Notes under the pieces: generated by a model
The model's database searches: none
What the model was told of the DNA's origin: nothing
The model's input: the letters and a program-made list of their open reading frames with translations, nothing else
Assembly (NCBI GenBank): GCA_934294885.1
Contig: CAKRAK010000004.1
Coordinates: 47,357-111,356 of the forward strand
Source of the DNA: an uncultured Lachnospiraceae bacterium
Lineage (GTDB): Bacteria > Bacillota > Clostridia > Lachnospirales > Lachnospiraceae
Direction of reading: 5' to 3'
Length of the DNA: 64,000 nucleotides
In this document: piece after piece, positions 8,821-16,289 of the stretch
How the letters are laid out: every line of letters starts with the position of its first letter
Position numbering within the stretch: the stretch's first letter is position 1
Translations under genes and position numbers: made by a program

Positions 8821-9055
8821 ATCCTATAGACAATTGCGAAACGCGGGAAGGACTGAATGACTTTGTACAAAATTTAATATAATATAGAAGCAGACTCTTG
8901 AAGCACATCGGCACTTAACGAAGGCAGGCTGCTGCCTTGCCTGAGTTTAGTACCGTTATGTGCGGAACGAAGCGCGAGCGGGTCTGCGATATATATATTA
9001 CATTTTGTACAAAGTATAAACAGTTTCCTCCGCGTTTCACCCTCTCCTATAGGAT
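8821..9055 (+). repeat. Dispersed palindromic element, copy B (full length)
   Basis: A 235-bp element occupies most of the 8715-9092 gap. Ends are perfect 9-bp inverted repeats (ATCCTATAG at 8821-8829 and its complement at 9047-9055). Further in come GAAACGCGG/CCGCGTTTC and then CTTTGTACAAAATTTAATAT against its near-complement at 8994-9014. The centre carries AAGCAGACTCTTG, then CGGCACTTAAC and GTTTAGTACCG, and finally GAACGAAGCGCGAGCGGGTCTGC. The whole folds as one long interrupted hairpin. It ends 38 bp before mscL, so it could lie in that transcript's leader. Confidence 0.85.
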
Positions 9056-9092
9056 ATTTTACAGGAAAACGTTACGAAAGGAAGAATTTACA

Positions 9093-9521
9093 ATGAGAAA
9101 ATTTTTAGATGAATTTAAGGCATTTGCATTAAAGGGAAATGTAATGGACATGGCAGTGGGTGTTTTAATCGGTGGTGCATTTTCGGGAATCGTTACCTCC
9201 TTTACGGATAATATCATTAATCCCATTATCAATTGTATCGGTGGTGCCGAGGTTCAGGGAAAGCTGCATTTAATCGGAGATAACTATATTGACTATGGTA
9301 CATTTCTTACGGCAGTAATCAACTTCTTAATTATGGCATTCATTATCTTTCTTTTGATGAAAACCATTAATAAGATTATTTCCATCGGACATAAGCCGGA
9401 AGCAGAGGCTGCTCCTTTAACAAGAAAATGTCCTTATTGCTTAGGGGAAATTCCAATCGATGCAGTAAAATGTATGCATTGCACATCAGATGTTCCCGAA
9501 GAAAAACAGAAAAGGATTTGA
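9093..9521 (+). CDS. mscL: Large-conductance mechanosensitive channel with C-terminal zinc ribbon
   Basis: A 142-residue inner-membrane channel that opens on hypo-osmotic shock. It begins MRKFLDEFKAFALKGNVMDMAVGVLIGGAFSGIV (landmark residues 1-34), the MscL N-terminal amphipathic helix and TM1, and TM2 is AVINFLIMAFIIFLLMKTIN. In place of the usual cytoplasmic helical bundle the C-terminus has CPYC...CMHC, a double-CxxC zinc-ribbon spacing. The start at 9093 is preceded by GAAAGGAAG. A frame extending upstream to 8937 runs through palindromic element B and is not the start. Confidence 0.95.
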   Translation: MRKFLDEFKAFALKGNVMDMAVGVLIGGAFSGIVTSFTDNIINPIINCIGGAEVQGKLHLIGDNYIDYGTFLTAVINFLIMAFIIFLLMKTINKIISIGHKPEAEAAPLTRKCPYCLGEIPIDAVKCMHCTSDVPEEKQKRI

Positions 9522-9553
9522 ATCAATACGAAAATATTAATACTCTCCTGTGA

Positions 9554-9670
9554 TACGGGAAAGGAACCTCCCATGCGGTGGGCACAGACTACACCTGTAT
9601 TCCATTTTGGGAGGAAACCAATCTGGATTATTATATAATTCCCCATGAGGATTTAATTCCGGAATCATAA
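9554..9670 (+). pseudogene. Possible gene remnant upstream of plsY fragment
   Basis: An open stretch without a start codon runs from just after a stop at 9551 to a TAA at 9668. It reads protein-like (GTDYTCIPFWEETNLDYY, then IIPHEDLIPES). It could be the C-terminus of a decayed gene. I do not recognise the family, and the length is too short to be sure it is not chance. Confidence 0.25.
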
Positions 9671-9689
9671 TTATATGAAGGGTAATATT

Positions 9690-10013
9690 ATGTTATATCT
9701 TTTATTTACGCTTTTGGGATTTTTTATGGGAAGCATATTATATGCCTATTGGGTGCCAAAAATCATTAAAAATATTGATATCTGTGAACTGCCAAAGGAT
9801 CATAATCCCGGGGTTGCCAACGCTTTTATGTACGGTGGATTTTACTGCGGACTTCTGGCACTTTTTTTAGATCTTTTAAAAGGCTTTATACCTGTTTTTA
9901 TGGCACGCTGTTTTTTAGATATTCATTCCCTGTTATTTGTTCCGGTTCTTGTTGCCCCGGTTCTCGGTCATGCATTTCCTTTTTTCAAAAAAGAAAGAGG
10001 TCAGACACCGTAA
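9690..10013 (+). pseudogene. plsY: Truncated PlsY-like glycerol-3-phosphate acyltransferase
   Basis: A membrane protein of about 107 residues from the ATG at 9690 (AAGGG upstream). It matches the N-terminal half of PlsY: MLYLLFTLLGFFMGSILYAY, then LPKDHNPGVANAFMYGG in place of the GSGNxGATN motif, and VLGHAFPFFKK. PlsY is normally about 190-210 residues. Here the frame ends right at the conserved KGGKG glycine loop: the last codons (RGQTP) are encoded by the terminator hairpin that follows. The product would lack the second catalytic motif and three membrane segments, so it is probably non-functional. Confidence 0.72.
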
Positions 10014-10028
10014 AGGTGTCTGACCTCT
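9996..10028. terminator. Bidirectional terminator between plsY fragment and rplA
   Basis: A perfect 14-bp stem, AGAGGTCAGACACC with its complement, encloses a 5-nt loop. T-rich tracts follow on both strands, CTTTCTTTTTTG on the minus side being the better one. It ends the rplK-rplA transcript and overlaps the last codons of the truncated plsY frame. Confidence 0.9.
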
Positions 10029-10056
10029 CTTTTCCGTACTTATATCGTATTGGATC

Positions 10057-10749
10057 TTAGCAAAGTTTAGCTGTGTTTAATCTAACACCAGGTCCCATTG
10101 TAGATGTAAGAGTTACACTCTTCATATACTGACCCTTAGCTGCTGCCGGCTTAACTTTGTTAAGCTCATCTATTAACGCTTGGAAGTTGTCTGCTAACTG
10201 CTCCTCAGAGAAAGAAGCCTTACCAACTGGAACATGTACAATGTTGCTCTTATCAAGTCTGTATTCAATCTTACCAGCTTTGATCTCTGCAATTGCCTTA
10301 GTTACGTCAGGAGTAACAGTACCTGCCTTTGGGTTAGGCATTAAGCCCTTTGGTCCAAGTACACGACCAAGACGACCAACTACACCCATCATATCAGGAG
10401 TTGCTACAACAACATCGAAATCTAACCATCCTTCATTCTGGATCTTTGGAATTAATTCCTCGCCACCGGCGTAATCAGCACCTGCTGCAAGAGCTGCATC
10501 AACCTTATCAGGCTTAGCAAATACTAAAACCTTAACTTCCTTACCTGTACCGTGAGGAAGAACTACAGCACCACGAATCTGCTGATCTGCATGACGTCCA
10601 TCAAGACCCATTCTTAAATGAGCTTCAATTGTCTCATCAAACTTTGCACTAGCTGCTTTTTTTACGATTGCAACTGCTTCTGGAATATCATATAACTGTG
10701 TGTTGTCTACAAGCTTTTTCGCTTCAACATATCTTTTACCTTTTTTCAT
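10057..10749 (-). CDS. rplA: 50S ribosomal protein L1
   Basis: A 230-residue L1 protein, which binds 23S rRNA at the E-site stalk and can repress its own mRNA. The start at 10749 follows AGGAGG at good spacing; a 15-codon upstream extension has no site. Diagnostic segments are MKKGKRYVEAKKLVD, ADQQIRGAVVLPHGTGK, VVATPDMMGVVGRLGRVLGP, GLMPNPKAGTVT and KSVTLTSTMGPGVRL. It is the last gene of the operon. The usual rplJ-rplL pair does not follow here; a terminator does. Confidence 0.98.
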   Translation of the reverse strand: MKKGKRYVEAKKLVDNTQLYDIPEAVAIVKKAASAKFDETIEAHLRMGLDGRHADQQIRGAVVLPHGTGKEVKVLVFAKPDKVDAALAAGADYAGGEELIPKIQNEGWLDFDVVVATPDMMGVVGRLGRVLGPKGLMPNPKAGTVTPDVTKAIAEIKAGKIEYRLDKSNIVHVPVGKASFSEEQLADNFQALIDELNKVKPAAAKGQYMKSVTLTSTMGPGVRLNTAKLC

Positions 10750-10806
10750 CTTAATAAAAACCTCCTGTGGTATTATCGGGAGCGACCCTCCCACTATTTA
10801 ATCAAA

Positions 10807-11232
10807 TTAATCTTCAACAACAATACCCATAGAACGAGCTGTTCCTGAAATCATACTAATTGCTGCTTCAATGCTACCTGCGTTTAAATCCGGCATCTTA
10901 AGCTCTGCGATTTTCTGAACCTCAGCTTTAGAAATGGTAGCAACCTTAGTTTTATTAGGAACTGCTGAAGCCTTCTGAAGCTTACAAGCCTTCTTTAATA
11001 AAACTGCAGCTGGTGGAGTCTTTGTTACAAAACTAAAACTTCTATCAGCATAAACTGTAATAACAACAGGGATAATCATATCACCCTGATCTGCTGTTCT
11101 TGCATTAAACTGCTTTGTAAATTCTACGATATTAACACCATGCTGACCTAAAGCAGGACCAACTGGTGGTGCAGGAGTTGCCTTACCTGCTGGAATCTGT
11201 AACTTAATATAACCTTCGACTTTTTTAGCCAT
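10807..11232 (-). CDS. rplK: 50S ribosomal protein L11
   Basis: A 141-residue L11 protein, the full family length. It binds the GTPase-associated region of 23S rRNA and is needed for stringent-response sensing by RelA. Segments seen are GYIKLQIPAGKATPAPPVGP with ALGQHGVNIVEFTKQFNART, and FVTKTPPAAVLLKKA. It lies between nusG and rplA, with GGAGG upstream of its ATG. Confidence 0.98.
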   Translation of the reverse strand: MAKKVEGYIKLQIPAGKATPAPPVGPALGQHGVNIVEFTKQFNARTADQGDMIIPVVITVYADRSFSFVTKTPPAAVLLKKACKLQKASAVPNKTKVATISKAEVQKIAELKMPDLNAGSIEAAISMISGTARSMGIVVED

Positions 11233-11292
11233 TTTTGTTTCCTCCTAATTCATGTGGTCAAACGGGATATACCCTCCCACGTTTTTGATTCA

Positions 11293-11829
11293 TTAATCAA
11301 TCTTTGTAACTTCCATAAAACCGATTTCCACAGATGTAGCACGACCAAAAATATCAACCTTAATCGTAACTGACTGCTTAGCGGTATTCACATCTGTAAC
11401 AACTCCAACGGTTCCTTCCCAGGCACCCGCAACAGCCTTTACAGTGTCCCCAACCTCAACATCAATTTCCATCTCCGGAACACGGATACCAAGATTCTTC
11501 ATCTCAGATTCTGTGAGAGGTACCGGCTTTGATCCAGGTCCTACAAAACCTGTTACGCCTCTCGTATTACGAACAACGTACCATGTAGCATCATTCATAA
11601 TCATGTTAAGAAGAACGTAGCTTGGGAATAACTTCTTAGAAACTACTTTCTTAGAACCATTCTTCAGTTCTACGACATCCTGTAACGGAACTAATACCTC
11701 AAAAATCTGATTCTGAAGCTTTCTGTTTTCAATGGTTTTCTCAATATCAGCCTTAACCTTATTCTCATATCCTGAATAAGTATGAACAACATACCATCTA
11801 GCTTCGTTATTATTTTCTGCTTCTGACAT
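11293..11829 (-). CDS. nusG: Transcription termination/antitermination protein NusG
   Basis: A 178-residue protein starting MSEAENNNEARWYVVHTYSG. The NGN domain includes ARWYVVHTYSGYENKVK, KLFPSYVLLNM and WYVVRNTRGVTGFVG, and the C-terminal KOW domain starts near VGDTVKAVAGAWEGTVG. It couples RNA polymerase to Rho or the ribosome. The chosen ATG at 11829 overlaps no neighbour; a frame extending to 11868 would overlap secE. It follows secE by 13 bp, the standard bacterial order. Confidence 0.97.
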   Translation of the reverse strand: MSEAENNNEARWYVVHTYSGYENKVKADIEKTIENRKLQNQIFEVLVPLQDVVELKNGSKKVVSKKLFPSYVLLNMIMNDATWYVVRNTRGVTGFVGPGSKPVPLTESEMKNLGIRVPEMEIDVEVGDTVKAVAGAWEGTVGVVTDVNTAKQSVTIKVDIFGRATSVEIGFMEVTKID

Positions 11830-11842
11830 ACGCTCACCCACC

Positions 11843-12043
11843 TTATCCAATAATAAATGTAAGACCAATCTGCATTAACCAATCAAAAAACGAAATAATC
11901 ACTCCTATTACAATTGCAGCAATAATTACTGCAACAGCCTGCTTCCGAAGAAGAACCTTTTCCGGCCAAATAATCTTATGGAATTCCGCTTTTAACTCAG
12001 TGAAAAAGCTTCTTTTGAAAGATGCATCATTTTCATTTGCCAT
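11843..12043 (-). CDS. secE: Preprotein translocase subunit SecE
   Basis: A 66-residue single-span membrane protein of the SecYEG channel. The conserved amphipathic segment is FTELKAEFHKIIWPEKVLLR and the membrane span is AVAVIIAAIVIGVIISFFDW. It is the minimal one-TM form usual in Gram-positives. The ATG follows GGAGGTGAGTAGAAG. It lies between rpmG and nusG. Confidence 0.96.
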   Translation of the reverse strand: MANENDASFKRSFFTELKAEFHKIIWPEKVLLRKQAVAVIIAAIVIGVIISFFDWLMQIGLTFIIG

Positions 12044-12063
12044 CTTCTACTCACCTCCGTTAA

Positions 12064-12213
12064 TTATTTGGTCTCTCTGTGTAAGGTATGAGCCTTACAG
12101 AAACGACAATACTTCTTAAGTTCCATACGCTCTGTGTGAACTCTCTTGTCTTTTGTCAGATCATAGTTACGCTGTTTACAATCTGTACATGCCAATGTAA
12201 TCTTTACTCGCAC
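12064..12213 (-). CDS. rpmG: 50S ribosomal protein L33
   Basis: A 49-residue protein opened by a GTG codon at 12213, with GGAGGTGG seven bases upstream. Translation reads VRVKITLACTDCKQRNYDLT, then TERMELKKYCRFCKAHTLHR. The two CxxC pairs (CTDC, CRFC) mark the zinc-binding form of L33. It heads the rpmG-secE-nusG-rplK-rplA transcript, the normal arrangement in Firmicutes. Confidence 0.96.
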   Translation of the reverse strand: MRVKITLACTDCKQRNYDLTKDKRVHTERMELKKYCRFCKAHTLHRETK

Positions 12214-12324
12214 AACTTCCACCTCCGTCATTTTATTAATTTGTACTTTTTTCTCTATGCAATTTCAAGCGTTAAGGAAAAAATTGCACACAAAAAAAAA
12301 GCCTCGACTTGCGTCGCAAGGTCA

Positions 12325-12354
12325 AGGATAGCAGAAACCATATAAAAAGTCAAG
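12325..12354 (-). promoter_or_regulatory. Putative promoter of rpmG-secE-nusG-rplK-rplA
   Basis: On the minus strand TTGACT (12354-12349) is followed after 18 nt by TATCCT (12330-12325). Just downstream is a strong hairpin (CCTTGAC with GTCGAGG, closing about 12303) followed by nine Ts at about 12300-12292. The hairpin overlaps the -10 element. It could be a terminator for antisense read-through or, for a longer transcript, an attenuator. Confidence 0.5.
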
Positions 12355-12372
12355 CATTAGTGCAATCTTTCC

Positions 12373-12401
12373 TTGTAAATATTGCTTCATTATATTATAC
12401 T
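12373..12401 (+). promoter_or_regulatory. Putative sigma-A promoter of murC
   Basis: TTGTAA, a 17-nt spacer, then TATACT, ending 57 bp upstream of the murC ATG. It is arranged back-to-back with the rpmG promoter. Confidence 0.6.
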
Positions 12402-12457
12402 TGTGGTGTTTGGAATTTTATTTCCTATATTTATATATGAAAGAAGGATATATCAAT

Positions 12458-13837
12458 ATGTATCAGATTGATTTTAAAAAACCAATTCACGTTCATTTCA
12501 TCGGAATTGGCGGAATCAGCATGAGCGGTCTTGCCGAGATTTTATTAAAAGAAGGTTTTACTGTTACCGGATCAGACTCCAAAGGTTCGGACATTGTAGA
12601 TAAATTAATTTCCATGGGAGCGATGGTTAACATCGGACAGTGTGCCGCAAATATTACCGACCAGATTGATCTGGTTGTCTATACCGCAGCAATTCATAAA
12701 GACAATGAAGAATTTGCGGAATGTGTAAAAAGACAGCTGCCAATGCTTACACGGGCACAGCTTCTTGGTCAGATCATGAACAATTACAAATACTCGGTTG
12801 CTGTTGCCGGAACCCACGGAAAAACAACAACGACTTCTATGCTGAGTCAGATTTTCATGGAGGCAGATGTAGACCCAACTATATCCGTAGGTGGTATTTT
12901 AGATTCCATCGGAGGAAATGTAAGAGTCGGCTCTTCTGATTATTTTGTTACAGAAGCCTGTGAATACACAAACAGCTACCATTCATTTTTCCCATACATC
13001 AGCATTATTTTAAATGTAGATGCCGATCATTTAGACTTCTTTAGCGGAATCGATGAGATCATAGAAAGCTTCCATACCTTCGCAACCAACCTTCCCGACA
13101 ACGGAACCTTAGTTGTAAATGGTGATATGGATTGTCTTCCTCGGGTAACAAGGGATTTAACCTGTAATATTATTACATTTGGTATGTCTTCCCATAACAG
13201 GTATTACCCAGCCAATATCGAGGCGGATGATATGGGACACATGAATTATACCCTTGTTGTAGATGGAAAGGAAAAGGAACAGATTCACTTAAACATCGGT
13301 GGTACCCATAATGTAACCAATTCCTTAGCAGCCATTGCCGTAGCGGATATTTTAGGCATCGGACATGACGCGGTTCTTCAGGGATTAGCCCATTTTGGCG
13401 GTGCCCACAGAAGATTTGAAAGAAAAGGAACTTTAGGAAATGTAACCGTCATTGATGACTATGCTCATCATCCAACAGAGATTAAAGCAACCCTTACAAC
13501 GGCAATCCATACTCCTCATAATGAGCTTTGGGTTGTATTCCAGCCTCATACCTACACCCGTACAAAGGCTTTATTGAATGAATTTGCAGAGGCATTAAAG
13601 GGCTTTGATCATGTTATTTTAGTAGATATCTATGCAGCAAGGGAACCGGATACCGGATTGGTTTCCTCAAAGGATTTAATGGAGAAAATCAAAGAATACG
13701 GTACCGATGTCCGGTATTTCAGTACATTTGATGCAGTAGAAAATTATTTATTAAAAAATTGCAAAAAAAATGATTTGTTGATAACTATGGGTGCCGGAGA
13801 CGTGTATTTAATTGGAGAATCTCTACTTGGCAAGTAG
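12458..13837 (+). CDS. murC: UDP-N-acetylmuramate--L-alanine ligase
   Basis: A 459-residue cytoplasmic ligase adding L-Ala to UDP-MurNAc in peptidoglycan synthesis. It starts MYQIDFKKPIHVHFIGIGGI with the N-terminal nucleotide fold (GIGGISMSGLAEIL). The ATP loop is AGTHGKTTTTSML. The central domain has TEACEYTNSYHSF and LNVDADHLDFF, and the C-terminal domain begins VIDDYAHHPTEIKATL. The start at 12458 follows AGAAGGA. It is transcribed alone, ending in the DnaA-box/terminator region. Confidence 0.97.
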   Translation: MYQIDFKKPIHVHFIGIGGISMSGLAEILLKEGFTVTGSDSKGSDIVDKLISMGAMVNIGQCAANITDQIDLVVYTAAIHKDNEEFAECVKRQLPMLTRAQLLGQIMNNYKYSVAVAGTHGKTTTTSMLSQIFMEADVDPTISVGGILDSIGGNVRVGSSDYFVTEACEYTNSYHSFFPYISIILNVDADHLDFFSGIDEIIESFHTFATNLPDNGTLVVNGDMDCLPRVTRDLTCNIITFGMSSHNRYYPANIEADDMGHMNYTLVVDGKEKEQIHLNIGGTHNVTNSLAAIAVADILGIGHDAVLQGLAHFGGAHRRFERKGTLGNVTVIDDYAHHPTEIKATLTTAIHTPHNELWVVFQPHTYTRTKALLNEFAEALKGFDHVILVDIYAAREPDTGLVSSKDLMEKIKEYGTDVRYFSTFDAVENYLLKNCKKNDLLITMGAGDVYLIGESLLGK

Positions 13838-13952
13838 TTATACACATTATCCACAATTTATATTTCTTAGGTAGGAAAATATAAATTGTGGATATTTTTT
13901 ATGATAAATACGTTGTTATTGGAAGATATCCACATTTTCCACATTTTCCACA
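13838..13952 (+). promoter_or_regulatory. Cluster of DnaA-box-like 9-mers upstream of dnaD
   Basis: Immediately after the murC stop codon are two abutting 9-mers that fit TTATNCACA exactly: TTATACACA (13838-13846) and TTATCCACA (13847-13855). A minus-strand ATATCCACA lies at 13895-13887. Three more plus-strand 9-mers follow head-to-tail with no spacer: ATATCCACA (13926-13934), TTTTCCACA (13935-13943) and TTTTCCACA (13944-13952). The cluster sits just upstream of the dnaD-dnaI promoter, so DnaA control of primosome genes is a reasonable inference. Confidence 0.65.
13848..13901 (+). terminator. Terminator of murC
   Basis: TATCCACAATTTATATTT pairs with AAATATAAATTGTGGATA across a short loop and is followed by TTTTTT. 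The stem contains two of the DnaA-like boxes, so the same DNA serves as terminator and possible protein-binding site. Confidence 0.75.
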
Positions 13953-13988
13953 TTTTTCAGACAAGGCCTTATCGGAACATCCGTTCTG

Positions 13989-14017
13989 TTTTCATTTCAA
14001 AACTGCTGTGCTATACT
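13989..14017 (+). promoter_or_regulatory. Putative promoter of dnaD-dnaI-prs
   Basis: A good -10 hexamer TATACT at 14012-14017 lies 17 nt after a weak -35 (TTTTCA). The weak -35 and nearby DnaA-like boxes would suit a regulated promoter. Confidence 0.4.
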
Positions 14018-14095
14018 GTGGAAGAATCGGGGAAAAACGTTGTTTCTATCCCTAGATTGTAATACTTATTTATGCGGAAAGCAGGAGGGAAAACA

Positions 14096-15241
14096 GTGGA
14101 AACTATTACAATATCAACAAAAAATCATGAAACATATTCTGCTGTTTCCAACTTCTTTATTGACTACTACATGACAGATGCAAACGGAGAATTTGTAAAG
14201 GTTTATCTGTATTTGGTTCGTCTGCTTCACAGCGGCAGGGCGCTTACGATTTCAGATATTGCAGATCACTTTAATCTGACCCAGAAGGATATATGCCGTG
14301 CGATTAAGTACTGGATAAAGGAAGGTGTATTACAATTGGAATACAGTGCCGACCATACACTGACAGGAATCACACTGTTGCCCCTTTCTCCGAAAAAGTC
14401 TGATGAGGAAGAAGAATCCCTGTTATCCATGCTTGGTATAGAAGCAGAACCGGAAGCTGTATCATCCGGAGATACCGCCTTGAAAGAGACAACACAGGAA
14501 ACCTCCGCAACACAAGACGAAGAGGATTCCATTATAACCGCACCGAATAAGGTGAAATACAAACCTTCTTTTATTGAAGATAGGAAAAATAACGATGAAG
14601 ATTTCAGCAATCTGATTTTCCAGATTGAAACCTATTTTTCAAGGCCTCTGACACAGGCAGATTACAATTCTATCCTGTATATTTACCAAGAGCTTTCTTT
14701 TTCTTCGGATTTACTGGAATATCTGGTAGAATACTGTGTCACAAGAGGAAAAAAGAGCTGCCGTTATATTGAAGCGGTTGCCATCGACTGGTACAAATCG
14801 GGAATCCAGTCTGTAGAGGATGCAAAAGCTGTTTCAAGAAACTATAACTCCATTTACATATCTGTGTTAAAGGCACTTGGAATTCCGAGACGGGTTGCAA
14901 CCCCAACAGAGACGGAGTACATTGATACATGGTACAACAAATATGCATTTAACAAAAATATTATTATGGAAGCATGCAAACGGGCAATCAGTTCCAATCC
15001 ACAATCCGCAAACTTCCATTACGTGAACGGCATTTTAGACAGCTGGCACGAAAAAAATGTACATAAGCTTTCCGATATAGAAGCCCTTGATAAAGAGTGG
15101 GCAGAAGCCAAAAAGAAAAAAGCGGCAAATTATCAGGCAAAGAGTTCCAATCAGATTGCAGAACCACAGCGTTCCATTTCTGATGCAACCATAGATGAAT
15201 TTGAAACATTAATTATGAATCAGGCAGGACGGCAGTCCTGA
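14096..15241 (+). CDS. dnaD: DnaD-family replication initiation protein
   Basis: 381 residues from the GTG at 14096, which follows AGGAGG; a 14072 ATG overlaps that site. The N-terminal winged-helix region (about 25-90) contains FIDYYMTDANGEFVKVYLYL and ISDIADHFNLTQKDICRAI. After an acidic linker come two tandem DnaD C-terminal domains. Each ends in the family motif with tyrosine, isoleucine and tryptophan (YIEAVAIDW, YVNGILDSW). In Firmicutes DnaD remodels DNA and helps load helicase. It is 14 bp upstream of the loader gene. Confidence 0.88.
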   Translation: METITISTKNHETYSAVSNFFIDYYMTDANGEFVKVYLYLVRLLHSGRALTISDIADHFNLTQKDICRAIKYWIKEGVLQLEYSADHTLTGITLLPLSPKKSDEEEESLLSMLGIEAEPEAVSSGDTALKETTQETSATQDEEDSIITAPNKVKYKPSFIEDRKNNDEDFSNLIFQIETYFSRPLTQADYNSILYIYQELSFSSDLLEYLVEYCVTRGKKSCRYIEAVAIDWYKSGIQSVEDAKAVSRNYNSIYISVLKALGIPRRVATPTETEYIDTWYNKYAFNKNIIMEACKRAISSNPQSANFHYVNGILDSWHEKNVHKLSDIEALDKEWAEAKKKKAANYQAKSSNQIAEPQRSISDATIDEFETLIMNQAGRQS

Positions 15242-15255
15242 CAACAGGAGAAATC

Positions 15256-16248
15256 ATGGCACTTACAGATGAGCAATATGACGAGATCATGCGGACCTAT
15301 TACGAGAACCAATTAAATAACAGGGAAGAAGAACAAGACCGAAAAAAGGAAGTTTATGCAGCCATCCCGGAAATCGAACAGATTGATGAAGCAATTGCTC
15401 AGACCTCAATTGACGCAGCTCGCAGCAAATTGTTAGGAAAGCCTGTTTCCCTGGATACGGTAAAAGACGAGAATGCCAAACGTGTCAAAAGAAAAGAGGC
15501 GCTGTTAGAAGAACATGGATATAGCAAAGATTATTTAAAGCCAATCTATACCTGTCCCCTTTGCCATGACACAGGAAGAACCGGCGACACCTATTGCAGC
15601 TGTTTTAAGCAGGCTACATTAAGATATCTGTACCGTCAGTCTACCATAGAACAGAACCTTGAAGTTGAAAACTTCGATCATTTTTCTTTGGATTACTATA
15701 GCAGGGAAAAGGATGGTGTCCATCCAAACAGCCCTTATGAAAATATGAAATTTATTCATCAGGAAATACTTCGTTATGTTGAAGGTTTTCCGGTGCAGGG
15801 TGGTAATCTGTTCTTCTACGGTGGAACCGGACTTGGTAAAACCTATTTGTCAAACTGCATTGCAAAATATCTGTTAGACAGAAATCACACAGTATTGTAT
15901 CAAAGTGCAGTTCATTTATTTGAAAATATATGTGGTGATGTTCTGATGCGAAAAGGAAATAATCCAAACAGTCAGAAATTATACCGATATATTTTTGAAT
16001 GTGATTTACTTATTATTGATGATTTGGGAACAGAAACAAAAACAAACTTTATTACTTCCGAAGTTTATGATATATTAAATACGCGATTAAGAGATCATAA
16101 ACCAACCATCATCTCTTCTAACCTTTCTTTAAAAGAGGTTTCAGAACGATATTCTGACCGGGTGATCAGTCGTATTTTGTCAGAATACAGCGTTTATAAT
16201 TTTTACGGTAATGATATTCGTCTAATGAAAAAGAAAACGAATATTTAA
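15256..16248 (+). CDS. dnaI: Helicase loader ATPase, DnaC/DnaI family
   Basis: A 330-residue AAA+ protein. A zinc-finger-like CPLCHDTG...YCSC lies near residues 98-118. Walker A is GGTGLGKTYLSN (about 188-199), Walker B is LLIIDDLGTE (about 250-259), and ISSNLSLKEVSERYSDRVISR (landmark) contains sensor 1 and the arginine finger region of helicase loaders. It loads the replicative helicase onto single-stranded DNA. It is co-transcribed with dnaD and followed by prs. Confidence 0.92.
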   Translation: MALTDEQYDEIMRTYYENQLNNREEEQDRKKEVYAAIPEIEQIDEAIAQTSIDAARSKLLGKPVSLDTVKDENAKRVKRKEALLEEHGYSKDYLKPIYTCPLCHDTGRTGDTYCSCFKQATLRYLYRQSTIEQNLEVENFDHFSLDYYSREKDGVHPNSPYENMKFIHQEILRYVEGFPVQGGNLFFYGGTGLGKTYLSNCIAKYLLDRNHTVLYQSAVHLFENICGDVLMRKGNNPNSQKLYRYIFECDLLIIDDLGTETKTNFITSEVYDILNTRLRDHKPTIISSNLSLKEVSERYSDRVISRILSEYSVYNFYGNDIRLMKKKTNI

Positions 16249-16289
16249 ATAAACTAAGGTTTAAAATGATAAACATGGAGGAAAATATC

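Noticed and set aside
8937..9092. Upstream extension of mscL by 52 codons
   Set aside because: It translates palindromic element B; the MscL N-terminus begins at 9093 with its own ribosome-binding site.
9434..9646. 70-codon minus-strand frame over the mscL 3' end
   Set aside because: Antisense to the mscL zinc ribbon and the remnant; no ribosome-binding site or recognisable family.
12088..12345. 85-codon plus-strand frame
   Set aside because: Antisense to rpmG (a GTG-start gene) and its leader; no ribosome-binding site.
13838..13952. DnaA-box cluster as the chromosomal origin
   Set aside because: No dnaA, dnaN, or AT-rich unwinding region of the usual kind is adjacent; a regulatory or titration site is more likely.
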